The notes beneath the pieces were generated by a model. The model worked only from the letters and a program-made list of their open reading frames with translations. It made no database searches and was not told the origin of the DNA. The position numbers were made by a program, and so were the translations under genes. A stretch of 42,481 nt of DNA, taken from contig NZ_JAFLNF010000013.1 in NCBI RefSeq assembly GCF_017313085.1, positions 1 through 42,481 on the forward strand. Reading direction: 5' to 3'. The stretch is from Roseibium limicola (lineage in GTDB: Bacteria > Pseudomonadota > Alphaproteobacteria > Rhizobiales > Stappiaceae). This document shows positions 25,913 through 34,210 of the stretch, piece after piece (positions within the stretch are counted from its first letter, which is position 1; each line of letters starts with the position of its first letter).

Positions 25913-25937
25913 AAATGACTATTCGACGTGCTGTAAC
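25908..25937 (+). promoter_or_regulatory. Putative sigma70-type promoter for the ribose-type ABC importer
   Basis: A consensus -35 TTGACA (25908-25913) is followed 18 bases later by TGTAAC (25932-25937), a fair -10. The importer start is 43 bases downstream with GGGAGGAAAG in between. Confidence 0.5.
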
Positions 25938-25979
25938 GATAGCAGTGAGAGAGGAGCTCGCTAGAAATTGGGAGGAAAG

Positions 25980-27578
25980 GTGGCCAAAATCACCTGTAAA
26001 TTAAGTGGCCTGGAAAAATCCTTCGGTCGTAATCACGTCTTGCGCGGGATTGACCTGGAGTTGCGGGCCGGAGAAGTGACGGCCCTCATGGGAGCCAACG
26101 GCGCCGGCAAGTCGACGCTGGTCAAAGTGTTGTGCGGTTATCACTTTGCCGATGCAGGCAGGATCGAACTGGGTGGTGAGCCCTTCGCCCCGACGGACGC
26201 TGCAGATGCCATCTCCAAAGGCGTCGTGACGGTTCATCAGTCCATCGACGACGGCGTCATTCCGGACCTCGATGTCGCGACAAACCTGACGCTCGACCGG
26301 CTGACGGAACCGGGCGTCGGTCTGTTCGTCAATGATCGCAAGTTGCGCCGGCAAGCACAGGACGTCGCCGACGGAATGGGTCTCACCATGGACGTGCGCA
26401 CCCGTGTCGCCGACCTCGACGTGGCCGATCGCCAGATGATTGCCATTGCCCGCGCCATGGCCCGATCCCCGAAACTGCTCATTCTGGATGAACCGACCTC
26501 GTCCCTCTCCGCTTCAGAAGCCGAGCGACTGTTTGTGCTGATTGACCGGCTCAGGGCCGACGGCGTGGCGATCCTCTACATCTCCCACCGCATGTCAGAT
26601 ATTCGCCGGGTCGCCGACCGGATCGTGTCCATGCGTGATGGAGCGATCTCCGGGATCTTCGAAGGCGACACCCTCGATTACACCGGTGCCGTGAACGCCA
26701 TGCTCGGTCATCAAATGACCGAAGTCGACATCACTCCGGTATCCGGAGGCGTGCCCGTTCTGGAGGCCAGGGACCTGCAGCTGTTTGAAGGCAGTCCGCC
26801 AATCAGCTTCACCGCACGCGAGGGCGAGGTCATCGCCTTTACCGGGCTGTTGGGCAGCGGCACCACCGACCTCGCAGAGATCGTTTTCGGTTTGGCAAAA
26901 CAGGCTGGCGGCTCTCTGACGCTGGATGGCAAACCCTACCAGGCGCTGAGCGCTGGCGAGTCTGTCGCCAAGGGCGTTTTCATGTCGCCCAAGGATCGCA
27001 GCGAGAACGCCGTTATCGGCGATTTCGACATTGCCAACAACATGACACTGCCGTTCCTCAAGGCCTTCAGCCGTTTCTCGTTTCTCAGAGAAGGCGCGCA
27101 ACGCAGCGCCGCACGAGAGATGATCGGCAAGATCGGCGTCAAATGCGAAGGCGATGACGACGGCATCGGCACGTTGTCGGGCGGCAATCAGCAGAAGGTC
27201 ATGATTGGCCGATGGCTCCTCCAAGCCTCTCGGGTTCTGTTGCTCGATGAGCCATTTCAGGGCGTCGATATCGGTGCCCGGCGCGACATCGGCCAATACA
27301 TTCGGCAGACATCAGCCGGCCGCACCACTTTGGTCTTTGTCGCGGAAATTGATGAAGCGCTGGAGATTGCAGACCGCATCATCGTTCTCAACGAAGCCGC
27401 GATTGCAGGCGAATACATCAACAAGAATATCGACCTGAACAGTCTGGTCGCCGACGTCTCGGGGCCGGGCCGCAAGTGGACATCTGATGACGACCAGCTT
27501 TCGCCGGCGCAGCCTCCCGCAGGGCAGGCAGGGACCTCAGCCAGAACCCAGGCTTCAAATCAGATAGCGGCAGGATGA
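25980..27578 (+). CDS. Ribose-type ABC transporter ATP-binding protein (two fused ATPase domains)
   Basis: A 532-residue tandem ATPase of the RbsA/MglA/XylG class. Domain 1 (about residues 5-235) has Walker A GANGAGKSTLVKVL, a degenerate signature LDVADRQMIAIARAMA and Walker B LLILDEPTSSLS. Domain 2 (about 255-490) has the usual incomplete Walker A (FTGLLGSGTTDLAEI), signature LSGGNQQKVMIGRWL and LLLDEPFQGVDIGAR. The C-terminal 40 residues or so are Pro, Ala and Gln-rich and probably disordered. The GTG at 25980 was chosen because the GGAGG lies just before it; a TTG further up would place the ribosome site inside the coding region. Its context with MtnK/MtnA suggests methylthioribose or deoxyribose uptake rather than ribose. 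Confidence 0.92.
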   Translation: MAKITCKLSGLEKSFGRNHVLRGIDLELRAGEVTALMGANGAGKSTLVKVLCGYHFADAGRIELGGEPFAPTDAADAISKGVVTVHQSIDDGVIPDLDVATNLTLDRLTEPGVGLFVNDRKLRRQAQDVADGMGLTMDVRTRVADLDVADRQMIAIARAMARSPKLLILDEPTSSLSASEAERLFVLIDRLRADGVAILYISHRMSDIRRVADRIVSMRDGAISGIFEGDTLDYTGAVNAMLGHQMTEVDITPVSGGVPVLEARDLQLFEGSPPISFTAREGEVIAFTGLLGSGTTDLAEIVFGLAKQAGGSLTLDGKPYQALSAGESVAKGVFMSPKDRSENAVIGDFDIANNMTLPFLKAFSRFSFLREGAQRSAAREMIGKIGVKCEGDDDGIGTLSGGNQQKVMIGRWLLQASRVLLLDEPFQGVDIGARRDIGQYIRQTSAGRTTLVFVAEIDEALEIADRIIVLNEAAIAGEYINKNIDLNSLVADVSGPGRKWTSDDDQLSPAQPPAGQAGTSARTQASNQIAAG

Positions 27579-28603
27579 AAACCAAGACAATGAACAAGAA
27601 CGCTCTCGACCTTGCCATCCGCTATGGCTTCATCGTGCTCCTGTGCGGACTGGCCCTCTTCTTCAGCTTTTACGCCAGTGGCTTCGCCAGCCCACGGTCG
27701 GCTGTCTTCATATTCCAGTCCGTCGCAATCACCGGAATTCTGGCGCTTGGCGTGACCTGTACGCTGGTTGTGGGCGGCTTTGACCTGTCCATCGGATCGG
27801 TCGCCACCTCTTCGCTCATGCTGTCGGCCTACGCCATGGTGGTGCTTGAACAATCGGCCTTCGTGGCAGTTGTTCTGTGCCTTGTCATGGGCGCCGTCGT
27901 CGGGCTGATCAACGGGCTGCTTATCGTCAAGATGCGCGTGCCTGATCTTCTCGCAACCCTGGGCATGATGTTCCTGCTCATCGGGCTTCAGCGTATTCCA
28001 ACCCAGGGCAACTCCATCGCGACGGGCATGAGCCTGACGGATGGTTCTGTTGCGGTGGGCACTTTTTCAGCCGCTTTCCTCTGGCTCGGCCGTCACCGGT
28101 TCGATCTTTTCCTCGACCGTCTGCTGCCCGTCCCCGTTGTGGTTTTCCTGTTGATCGCCCTGCTCATCTGGCTGTTCCTCGGCTTCACCCGACACGGCCG
28201 ACTGATGTATGCCATCGGCTCGAACGAGCGGGCTGCCGGCCTCGTTGGCACCAATGTTCAGCGCTATAAGATTGTCGCCTACATGATCTCGGGAGTGCTC
28301 GCCTCCATCGGCGGCATCCTGCTGGCCGCCCGTCTGGGACGCGGCGACATTGCTTCGGGCAACAACCTGTTGCTCGACAGCGTGGCAGCCGCACTGATCG
28401 GCTTTGCCGTTCTCGGTGCAGCCCGGCCCAATGCGTTCGGCACCGCGTCTGGCGCCCTCTTCGTCGGCATTCTTCTGCAGGGTCTGACGATGATGAACGC
28501 ACCTTACTACATGCAGGATTTCGTCAAGGGGATCGTTCTCGTCGCCGCCCTTGTCTTCACATTCTATCTGTCATCGCGCCGCGGCGGCAGAAGAACCGCG
28601 TGA
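27575..28603 (+). CDS. Ribose-type ABC transporter permease
   Basis: A 342-residue permease of the RbsC/XylH type. About nine hydrophobic segments are visible, with the family core ITGILALGVTCTLVVGGFDL and SIGSVATSSLMLSAYAMV, the turn MRVPDLLATLGMMFLLIGLQ, and YAIGSNERAAGLVGTNVQRY with KIVAYMISGVLASIGGILLA after it, the loop that contacts the ATPase. It begins with an ATGA overlap of the ATPase stop, so the two are coupled. A somewhat long, non-conserved segment (about residues 148-185) lies between the middle helices. It forms a homodimeric channel with the ATPase and the binding protein encoded next. Confidence 0.92.
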   Translation: MKTKTMNKNALDLAIRYGFIVLLCGLALFFSFYASGFASPRSAVFIFQSVAITGILALGVTCTLVVGGFDLSIGSVATSSLMLSAYAMVVLEQSAFVAVVLCLVMGAVVGLINGLLIVKMRVPDLLATLGMMFLLIGLQRIPTQGNSIATGMSLTDGSVAVGTFSAAFLWLGRHRFDLFLDRLLPVPVVVFLLIALLIWLFLGFTRHGRLMYAIGSNERAAGLVGTNVQRYKIVAYMISGVLASIGGILLAARLGRGDIASGNNLLLDSVAAALIGFAVLGAARPNAFGTASGALFVGILLQGLTMMNAPYYMQDFVKGIVLVAALVFTFYLSSRRGGRRTA

Positions 28604-28642
28604 CGCTTAAAAAAGCGCCGTGTTTATTTGGGAGGAAACATC

Positions 28643-29686
28643 ATGTTGAGACGTCAATTCATGAAGCTGGCGGTCGTCGCCGGAATGGGCCTCGCCGGTG
28701 GCGGCCAAGCTCTTGCCGCCGATATGCCGGCACCTTTCGACAAGGCTGGCGATGTGAAAATCGCTTTGGTCCGTTATCTGTCGACCGGTGACTTCTTTCA
28801 GTCCTATCTCTCCGGAGTGGAAAAGCAGGCAGAGGCCCTGGGCGTCGACCTGCGTGTGCTGGACAGCCGTCAAGATGCAGCGCTTCAGGCGGATATGGTC
28901 GACCAGGCCATCGCTCTGGGCGTTGACGGCATCATCATCCAGCACGGCCTGACGGAATCCATGAAGGCAGCGGCCCAGCGGGCTGTCGATGCCGGTATCA
29001 AGGTTGTCGCCTTCGACGTTGATGTCGAAAACGACTCCGTGCCTCAGGTCGAGCAGTCGGATTACCTGCTTGGCAAACTGGCTCTCGAGCAGGCCATCAA
29101 GGACAACGGCGACAGCTTTACCGCCGGCTATGTCTACGTTCCAGGCATTGCACCGCTCGACCGTCGCGATGTTGCGTGGAAGGAAGTCAAGGACGCCAAT
29201 CCGGGCATCACGGAAGCCGCCATGTTCGGCACCCTCGACAATCCGATTGCCAACTCGGTTGCCAATCAGGCACGCTCCGTGCTGCAGGCCAACCCGACCA
29301 TCACCGTGGTGTTCGCGCCGTTCGATGAATTTGCCAAGGGCGTGAAGATTGCCGTGGACGAGTCCGGCCTGAACCAGGACATCGACATCTATTCCGCCGA
29401 CGTCTCCACTGCTGACATCTCGGCAATGCGCGAACCGGATTCGGCCTGGGTCGCAACGGTAGCAACCAACCCGGCCGTCGTCGGTGAGGTCAGTGTTCGC
29501 ACCCTTGCGTTGATGCTGGCGGGCGAAAAGACCGAACCTCAGGTCGTCGTTCCGCCGACACTGATTACGCAGGACTTCCTGAACGAGAATGACGTGAAGA
29601 ACATGGCGGACCTCGGGGTTAAAATGCCCCAGTTCCAGCATGCTGACGTTTCCGTGGCGGAGTGGATCCCACTGCCGCAGCGCTGA
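28643..29686 (+). CDS. Ribose-type ABC transporter substrate-binding protein
   Basis: A 347-residue periplasmic protein of the type I sugar-binding fold. The signal MLRRQFMKLAVVAGMGLAGG has a Tat-like RRxFxK motif and ends near ALAAD. The mature part starts DVKIALVRYLSTGDFFQSYL, then GVEKQAEALGVDLRVLDSRQ, QAIALGVDGIIIQHGL and GIKVVAFDVDV, the RbsB/XylF layout. The ATG at 28643 has GGAGGAAACATC upstream. It is the last gene of the importer operon and is followed by a strong terminator. Deoxy or thio-ribose binding is an inference from the divergent mtnK-mtnA-aldolase genes. Confidence 0.9.
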   Translation: MLRRQFMKLAVVAGMGLAGGGQALAADMPAPFDKAGDVKIALVRYLSTGDFFQSYLSGVEKQAEALGVDLRVLDSRQDAALQADMVDQAIALGVDGIIIQHGLTESMKAAAQRAVDAGIKVVAFDVDVENDSVPQVEQSDYLLGKLALEQAIKDNGDSFTAGYVYVPGIAPLDRRDVAWKEVKDANPGITEAAMFGTLDNPIANSVANQARSVLQANPTITVVFAPFDEFAKGVKIAVDESGLNQDIDIYSADVSTADISAMREPDSAWVATVATNPAVVGEVSVRTLALMLAGEKTEPQVVVPPTLITQDFLNENDVKNMADLGVKMPQFQHADVSVAEWIPLPQR

Positions 29687-29725
29687 GGCGCCCGACTTTC
29701 CTGCTCTTTAGCCATGCAACAACGA

Positions 29726-29759
29726 TAAAGCCCGGCCATATCGCCGGGCTTTATTTTTT
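29726..29759 (+). terminator. Strong terminator between convergent operons
   Basis: An 11-bp stem TAAAGCCCGGC / GCCGGGCTTTA (29726-29736 with 29743-29753) is followed by TTTTTT. It ends the importer transcript and, with AT-rich flanks on both sides, may also stop the minus-strand dehydratase operon. Confidence 0.9.
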
Positions 29760-29804
29760 GCTCCTATTCTCTTGCAAACGGCAGGCGTCAGTCAGACTTC
29801 GTTT

Positions 29805-31544
29805 TCAGAAGATATCTGGCTCGCCAGCGACCGCGCCGAAGCCGCGTTCGAGGTAGTCGAAATCGCACCCCTTGTCGGCTTGCGTCACATGGCGGGAGAA
29901 CATGTAACCCCAGCCGCGTTCAAACCGGGGGGGAGGCGCAACCCACGCCGCCTTTCGACGCGCGATCTCATCTTCACCGACCAACATGTCGAGACGTCTG
30001 TTGGGCAGGTCCATCCGCACCCGATCGCCGGTCTTGAGCAAGGCCAACGGCCCGCCGGTGAAGCTTTCGGGAGCCACGTGCAGCACACAGGCGCCATAGG
30101 ATGTTCCGGACATGCGCGCATCGGATATCCGCAGCATGTCCCGGTGGCCCTGTTTGATCAGCGCCTTGGGGATCGGCAACATTCCCCATTCCGGCATACC
30201 CGGCCCGCCTTGAGGACCTGCATTGCGCAAGACCATCACCGTGTCGGGCGTTACCTCGAGGTTCTCGTCGTCGACCGCCGCTTTCATTTCGGGATAGCTG
30301 TCGAAAACCAGCGCCGGCCCTTCGTGGACGTGGAATTTGGGATCACAGGCAGCCGGCTTGATGACGGCCCCGTCCGGACAGAGGTTGCCGCGCAGCAGGG
30401 CCAGTGATCCTTCGTGATAGACCGGGTTGGTCAGCGGGCGGATCACGTCGTCATTATAGACTTCCGCGCCCTTGAGATTCTCCGCGACAGTCTTCCCCGT
30501 GACCGTGATCGCACTGGTGTCGAGGCGATCTTCCAACTGCTTCATCAAGGCGCGCAAGCCACCTGCGTAGAAGAAATCCTCCATCAGGTAGTCCTTGCCG
30601 GAAGGTCGGACATTGGCAATCAGCGGCGTGACACGGCCCAGCGCGTCCAGATCATCCAGCGTCAAGGCGACACCCGCACGGCGGGCCATGGCGATCAGAT
30701 GAACCACCGCATTGGTGGAACAGCCCGTGGCCATGGCAACGATCGCTGCGTTGCGGATGGAGGCATCGGTGATGATCCGATCCGGCGTCAGATCCTCCCA
30801 AACCATGTCGACGATCCGCCGCCCACATCCCGACCCCATCCGCTGATGTTCGCTATCGGCGGCAGGAATGGACGAAGCTCCCGGCAGCGTGAGGCCCAGG
30901 GCATCGGTGATTGCGGTCATGGTTGAGGCGGTACCCATGGTCATGCAGGTGCCAACGGAACGCGCGATGCCGCCCTGAATACCGATCCAGTCTTCGTCGG
31001 TGACATTGCCGGCGCGGCGCTCATCCCAATATTTCCAGCCATCCGAGCCCGATCCAAGAATGCGGCCCTTGTAGTGACCGCGCAGCATGGGACCTGCAGG
31101 AAGATAGATCATTGGCACGCCAGCGGTGATCGCTCCCATGACAAGACCTGGCGTGGTCTTGTCACAGCCGCCCATCAGCACAACACCGTCGAGCGGGTGA
31201 GAACGGATCATTTCCTCCGTCTCCATCGCCAGCATGTTGCGATAAAGCATCGACGTCGGCTTGGTGAAGCTTTCATCAACCGATAGTGACGGCATTTCGA
31301 CCGGCAAGCCGCCTGCCGCCAGCACGCCGCGCTTGACGTCCTTCACGCGTTCCGGGAAGTGACCGTGACAGGTGTTGAGCTCGGACCATGTGTTTAACAC
31401 GCCGATGATCGGCTTGCCCCTGAACTCTTCTTCGGCATAGCCGAGCTGCATCATCCGGCTGCGATGGCCAAAGCTGCGCAGATCGTCCGGCGCGAACCAG
31501 CGGGAAGAGCGCAAGGTGTCTGGTGTCTTGACGTGATCAGTCAT
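29805..31544 (-). CDS. Sugar-acid dehydratase, L-arabinonate dehydratase type (IlvD/Edd family)
   Basis: A 579-residue iron-sulfur dehydratase. The cluster ligands are C59 (NTCHGHF), C127 (MGGCDKTTPG) and C200 (VGTCMTMGTAS). These match the Cys59, Cys127 and Cys200 numbering of the [2Fe-2S] L-arabinonate dehydratase of Rhizobium leguminosarum. Later motifs are DSEHQRMG, FHVHEGPALVFDS and the active Ser loop SDARMSGTSYGACVLHVAPE. It removes water from an aldonic acid to give a 2-keto-3-deoxy acid; L-arabinonate, D-fuconate and D-galactonate are possible substrates. AAGGAC precedes the start, 10 bases after the ThDP gene. It is the last gene of the operon that also encodes KdgD and a ketoglutarate-semialdehyde dehydrogenase. 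Confidence 0.88.
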   Translation of the reverse strand: MTDHVKTPDTLRSSRWFAPDDLRSFGHRSRMMQLGYAEEEFRGKPIIGVLNTWSELNTCHGHFPERVKDVKRGVLAAGGLPVEMPSLSVDESFTKPTSMLYRNMLAMETEEMIRSHPLDGVVLMGGCDKTTPGLVMGAITAGVPMIYLPAGPMLRGHYKGRILGSGSDGWKYWDERRAGNVTDEDWIGIQGGIARSVGTCMTMGTASTMTAITDALGLTLPGASSIPAADSEHQRMGSGCGRRIVDMVWEDLTPDRIITDASIRNAAIVAMATGCSTNAVVHLIAMARRAGVALTLDDLDALGRVTPLIANVRPSGKDYLMEDFFYAGGLRALMKQLEDRLDTSAITVTGKTVAENLKGAEVYNDDVIRPLTNPVYHEGSLALLRGNLCPDGAVIKPAACDPKFHVHEGPALVFDSYPEMKAAVDDENLEVTPDTVMVLRNAGPQGGPGMPEWGMLPIPKALIKQGHRDMLRISDARMSGTSYGACVLHVAPESFTGGPLALLKTGDRVRMDLPNRRLDMLVGEDEIARRKAAWVAPPPRFERGWGYMFSRHVTQADKGCDFDYLERGFGAVAGEPDIF

Positions 31545-31554
31545 GGTTTTGTCC

Positions 31555-33213
31555 TTACACGCCGCGCAACCGCGAAACCGTGGTGCGTGTTGAAATCTGC
31601 TCAGGATCGGTCATCAGCTCGATCACTGTCGGCCCGTCATGCTCGAAAGCGGCAAGAAGAGCTGGCTTGAACTGGCCGGTTTCGGTGACGCGGCTATGGG
31701 CAGCGCCCAGACCACGGGAGATCTGCCCGATATCGCTGGCCAGAATATCCGTGCCGGAGACGCGGGCTGGATGCTCACGCTCCTGATGCATGCGGATGGT
31801 GCCGTATGTGCCGTTGTTGAAGACCAGAATGATGGGGCGTCCACCATGCTGAACGGCTGTTGCAATCTCCATTCCGGTCATCATGAAACCGCCGTCACCG
31901 ACAAAGGCCAGAACCTGCCGGGTCGGATCGGCGAGAGAGGCTGCAACCGCCGCAGGCACCGCATACCCCATGGAACCGCAGGTCGAGCCGATCTGGCGTC
32001 CGGGACGGGCATAGCGCAGAAAGCGTTGCGGCCAGCCGGTGTGATTCCCCGCGTCAAGCGTCACAACCGTGCCTGCGGGCAGAAGGTCGCGCACATCGGC
32101 CATCGCCTGCCCCATGTCGAGCGGATAGTCGTGGGTTGGCGGTTCGCTGTCGGCGAGATACTCATCGCGCAGCGACTGTTTCCAGACAGCCTCACGTGCC
32201 ACCGGGGCACAGAGGTTCAGCGCGGCAAGTGCTGAATTCGGCTCCGAGACCGCTGACAGAAACGGGGAATAGACCCGGCCGATTTCATTCGCATCGGCAT
32301 GAATGTGGATCAGCTTCTGAGCGGGCGTCGGCACGGAAAGCGTTGCGTAGGTCTTCGTGGTGATTTCACCCAAGCGGGCGCCAATCACCAGAAGCAGATC
32401 GGCTTCTGCCACCCGCTTGACCAGGCTGGGCGCGACGCCTGTGCCAAAATCGCCAACGTAATGCTCCGAACGGTTGTCGATCGCGTCCTGTCGCCGAAAA
32501 CTCGTCGCCACCGGCAGTGCATTCGCTTCAGCAAAGGCTTGCAGAGCTTGCGACCCCGCATCACTCCACCCCGGACCACCGGCGATCACCAGCGGGCGCT
32601 CGGCGCGGGCAAGCTCTGCCATGATGTCCTGTGCGTCACTGGCGGTCAGCGACGGAAGGCTGGCTGCGTAGGGCTGCGCATCGGCAACACACACCACATC
32701 CGTCAGCATGTCCTCAGGCAACGCCAGAACCACCGGCCCGGGCCGACCTGATGTCGCAACGCGGAAAGCTCTCGCCATATACTCGGGGATGCGGTCCGCA
32801 CTGTCGATCTGCGCCGCCCATTTGGCAACGGGACCGAACATCTGGCGATAGTCGATTTCCTGAAAGCTCTCGCGGTCCATGGTGTCACGACCCACCTGCC
32901 CGACAAGCAGGATCATCGGTGTGGAATCCTGATAGGCGATATGCACGCCGACAGCCGCCTGACAGGCCCCGGGCCCGCGCGTCACCATGCAGATGCCGGG
33001 TCGCCCGGTCAGCTTGCCGTAGGCTTCTGCCATGTTGGCGGCGCCCGCTTCATGCCGTGCATTGAAGAGCGAAAAGCGGTCGCGTACATCATAAAGCGCG
33101 TCGAGCACTTCAAGGTAGCTTTCGCCCGGAACGCAATAGGCGCAGTCCGCCCCATGAACCAACAGCTGATCCACCAGGATCTTTCCGCCGGTGCGTTGTG
33201 TGGTCTCGGTCAT
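31555..33213 (-). CDS. Thiamine-diphosphate-dependent enzyme (acetolactate-synthase-like)
   Basis: A 552-residue three-domain ThDP enzyme. The N-terminal Pyr domain has the catalytic Glu E55 in RHEAGAANMAEAYGKLTGRP, followed by VTRGPGACQA. The middle domain carries AGGPGWSDAGS. The C-terminal PP domain has the cofactor motif GDGGFMMTGMEIATAVQHGG followed by VFNNGTYGTIRMHQE. It resembles catabolic ThDP lyases and decarboxylases more than the anabolic acetolactate synthase, and no small regulatory subunit is near. In this operon it may cleave or decarboxylate a 2-keto acid from the sugar-acid route. The ATG at 33213 follows an unusually purine-rich AGGAGGAGGGGGAGG. Confidence 0.85.
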   Translation of the reverse strand: MTETTQRTGGKILVDQLLVHGADCAYCVPGESYLEVLDALYDVRDRFSLFNARHEAGAANMAEAYGKLTGRPGICMVTRGPGACQAAVGVHIAYQDSTPMILLVGQVGRDTMDRESFQEIDYRQMFGPVAKWAAQIDSADRIPEYMARAFRVATSGRPGPVVLALPEDMLTDVVCVADAQPYAASLPSLTASDAQDIMAELARAERPLVIAGGPGWSDAGSQALQAFAEANALPVATSFRRQDAIDNRSEHYVGDFGTGVAPSLVKRVAEADLLLVIGARLGEITTKTYATLSVPTPAQKLIHIHADANEIGRVYSPFLSAVSEPNSALAALNLCAPVAREAVWKQSLRDEYLADSEPPTHDYPLDMGQAMADVRDLLPAGTVVTLDAGNHTGWPQRFLRYARPGRQIGSTCGSMGYAVPAAVAASLADPTRQVLAFVGDGGFMMTGMEIATAVQHGGRPIILVFNNGTYGTIRMHQEREHPARVSGTDILASDIGQISRGLGAAHSRVTETGQFKPALLAAFEHDGPTVIELMTDPEQISTRTTVSRLRGV

Positions 33214-33253
33214 CCTCCCCCTCCTCCTCATTTTTTATTTGGCTGTTCTGTGG

Positions 33254-34210
33254 TCAGCCCACCACGATGCAGTCAGGATCAATCTCCCGGCCTTCCGCGT
33301 GGACGCGGATGTTGCCGGACCAATGCCGCACCATCCGATCGAAATTATCGAGTGTGCGTCCCGCCACATGCGGCAGGGTGACCGTATTGGGCAGATCAAG
33401 CAGTGCGTTGGGTCCTGTCACCGGCTCACTCTCGAACACGTCGAGCCCGGCCGCGCTGAGCTGTCCAGACCTGAGTGCCGCAATCAACGCAGTCTCATCG
33501 ATGAGCCCGCCGCGTGATGTGTTGATCACCACCGAGCCGGGTTTCATGGCCGCAAGCACGTTGCCGTCAATGACCTTCCTTGACGTGGCGGTCAGCGGCA
33601 GATGCAGCGAGATGACATCGGCCCAGCCGATCAGCTCATCAAACGGCATCCAGGGTGCAGGGACCGATGTGTCCGGCCCGGAGGGTTTGGTGTAGGCGAT
33701 GTCACAGCCAAAGCCCTTCAGGCGCGCAAAAACTTCGCGCCCGATCGCTCCCATTCCGACCAGACCGACACGACAGGCTCCCAGATCCCGCGCTTCACGC
33801 CACAGATCAGGCTGATTCCAGGACCCTGCCCGAAAGGCCGCATGAACCTGGGGCAATCGGCGCAATGTAGCCAGCATCAATGCCAGGGTGGACTCGGCGA
33901 CGGTCGGGGCATTCATGCCCGGCGACCGCGCCACCATGATCCCGCGCGCTTTCGCGGCCTCCAGGGGAATACCATCGACGCCGGTGCCCCATTGATGCAC
34001 GAGCCTCAGATGATCCGCCTGTTCAAGCACCGACGCAGGGAACCGAAGTCCCCGCGTCACCGCATAAGTCGCCCCCTTCAGGGCATCATGCATATCGGCA
34101 TCGGTGTCGCTTGCCACAAAGCGCAGATCGAAACCATCGCAAAGATATGCGATCCGAGCCCGCATTTCGGCACTCGCGGGCTCCAGAATGGCAACCGGAC
34201 CGATTGCCAT
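33254..34210 (-). CDS. D-isomer-specific 2-hydroxyacid dehydrogenase
   Basis: A 318-residue NAD(P)-dependent dehydrogenase of the GyaR/SerA class. The Rossmann motif is VGLVGMGAIGREVFARLKGF. The catalytic Arg is in NTSRGGLIDE, Glu in GLDVFESEPV and His in LPHVAGRT, a full triad. The segment HLRLVHQWGTGVDGI is the usual substrate-side loop. It interconverts a 2-keto acid and a D-2-hydroxy acid, for example glyoxylate/glycolate or hydroxypyruvate/glycerate; the exact pair is unknown. Its start overlaps the KdgD stop by one base (TGATG) and the ThDP gene follows after 40 bases, so it could handle the small keto acid or aldehyde left by that enzyme. Confidence 0.88.
   Translation of the reverse strand: MAIGPVAILEPASAEMRARIAYLCDGFDLRFVASDTDADMHDALKGATYAVTRGLRFPASVLEQADHLRLVHQWGTGVDGIPLEAAKARGIMVARSPGMNAPTVAESTLALMLATLRRLPQVHAAFRAGSWNQPDLWREARDLGACRVGLVGMGAIGREVFARLKGFGCDIAYTKPSGPDTSVPAPWMPFDELIGWADVISLHLPLTATSRKVIDGNVLAAMKPGSVVINTSRGGLIDETALIAALRSGQLSAAGLDVFESEPVTGPNALLDLPNTVTLPHVAGRTLDNFDRMVRHWSGNIRVHAEGREIDPDCIVVG

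Noticed and set aside
31555..33213. Anabolic acetolactate synthase (IlvB) next to dihydroxyacid dehydratase (IlvD), as a branched-chain amino acid operon
   Set aside because: There is no IlvN small subunit or IlvC, the IlvD homologue has the L-arabinonate-dehydratase Cys pattern, and the other operon genes belong to sugar-acid breakdown.
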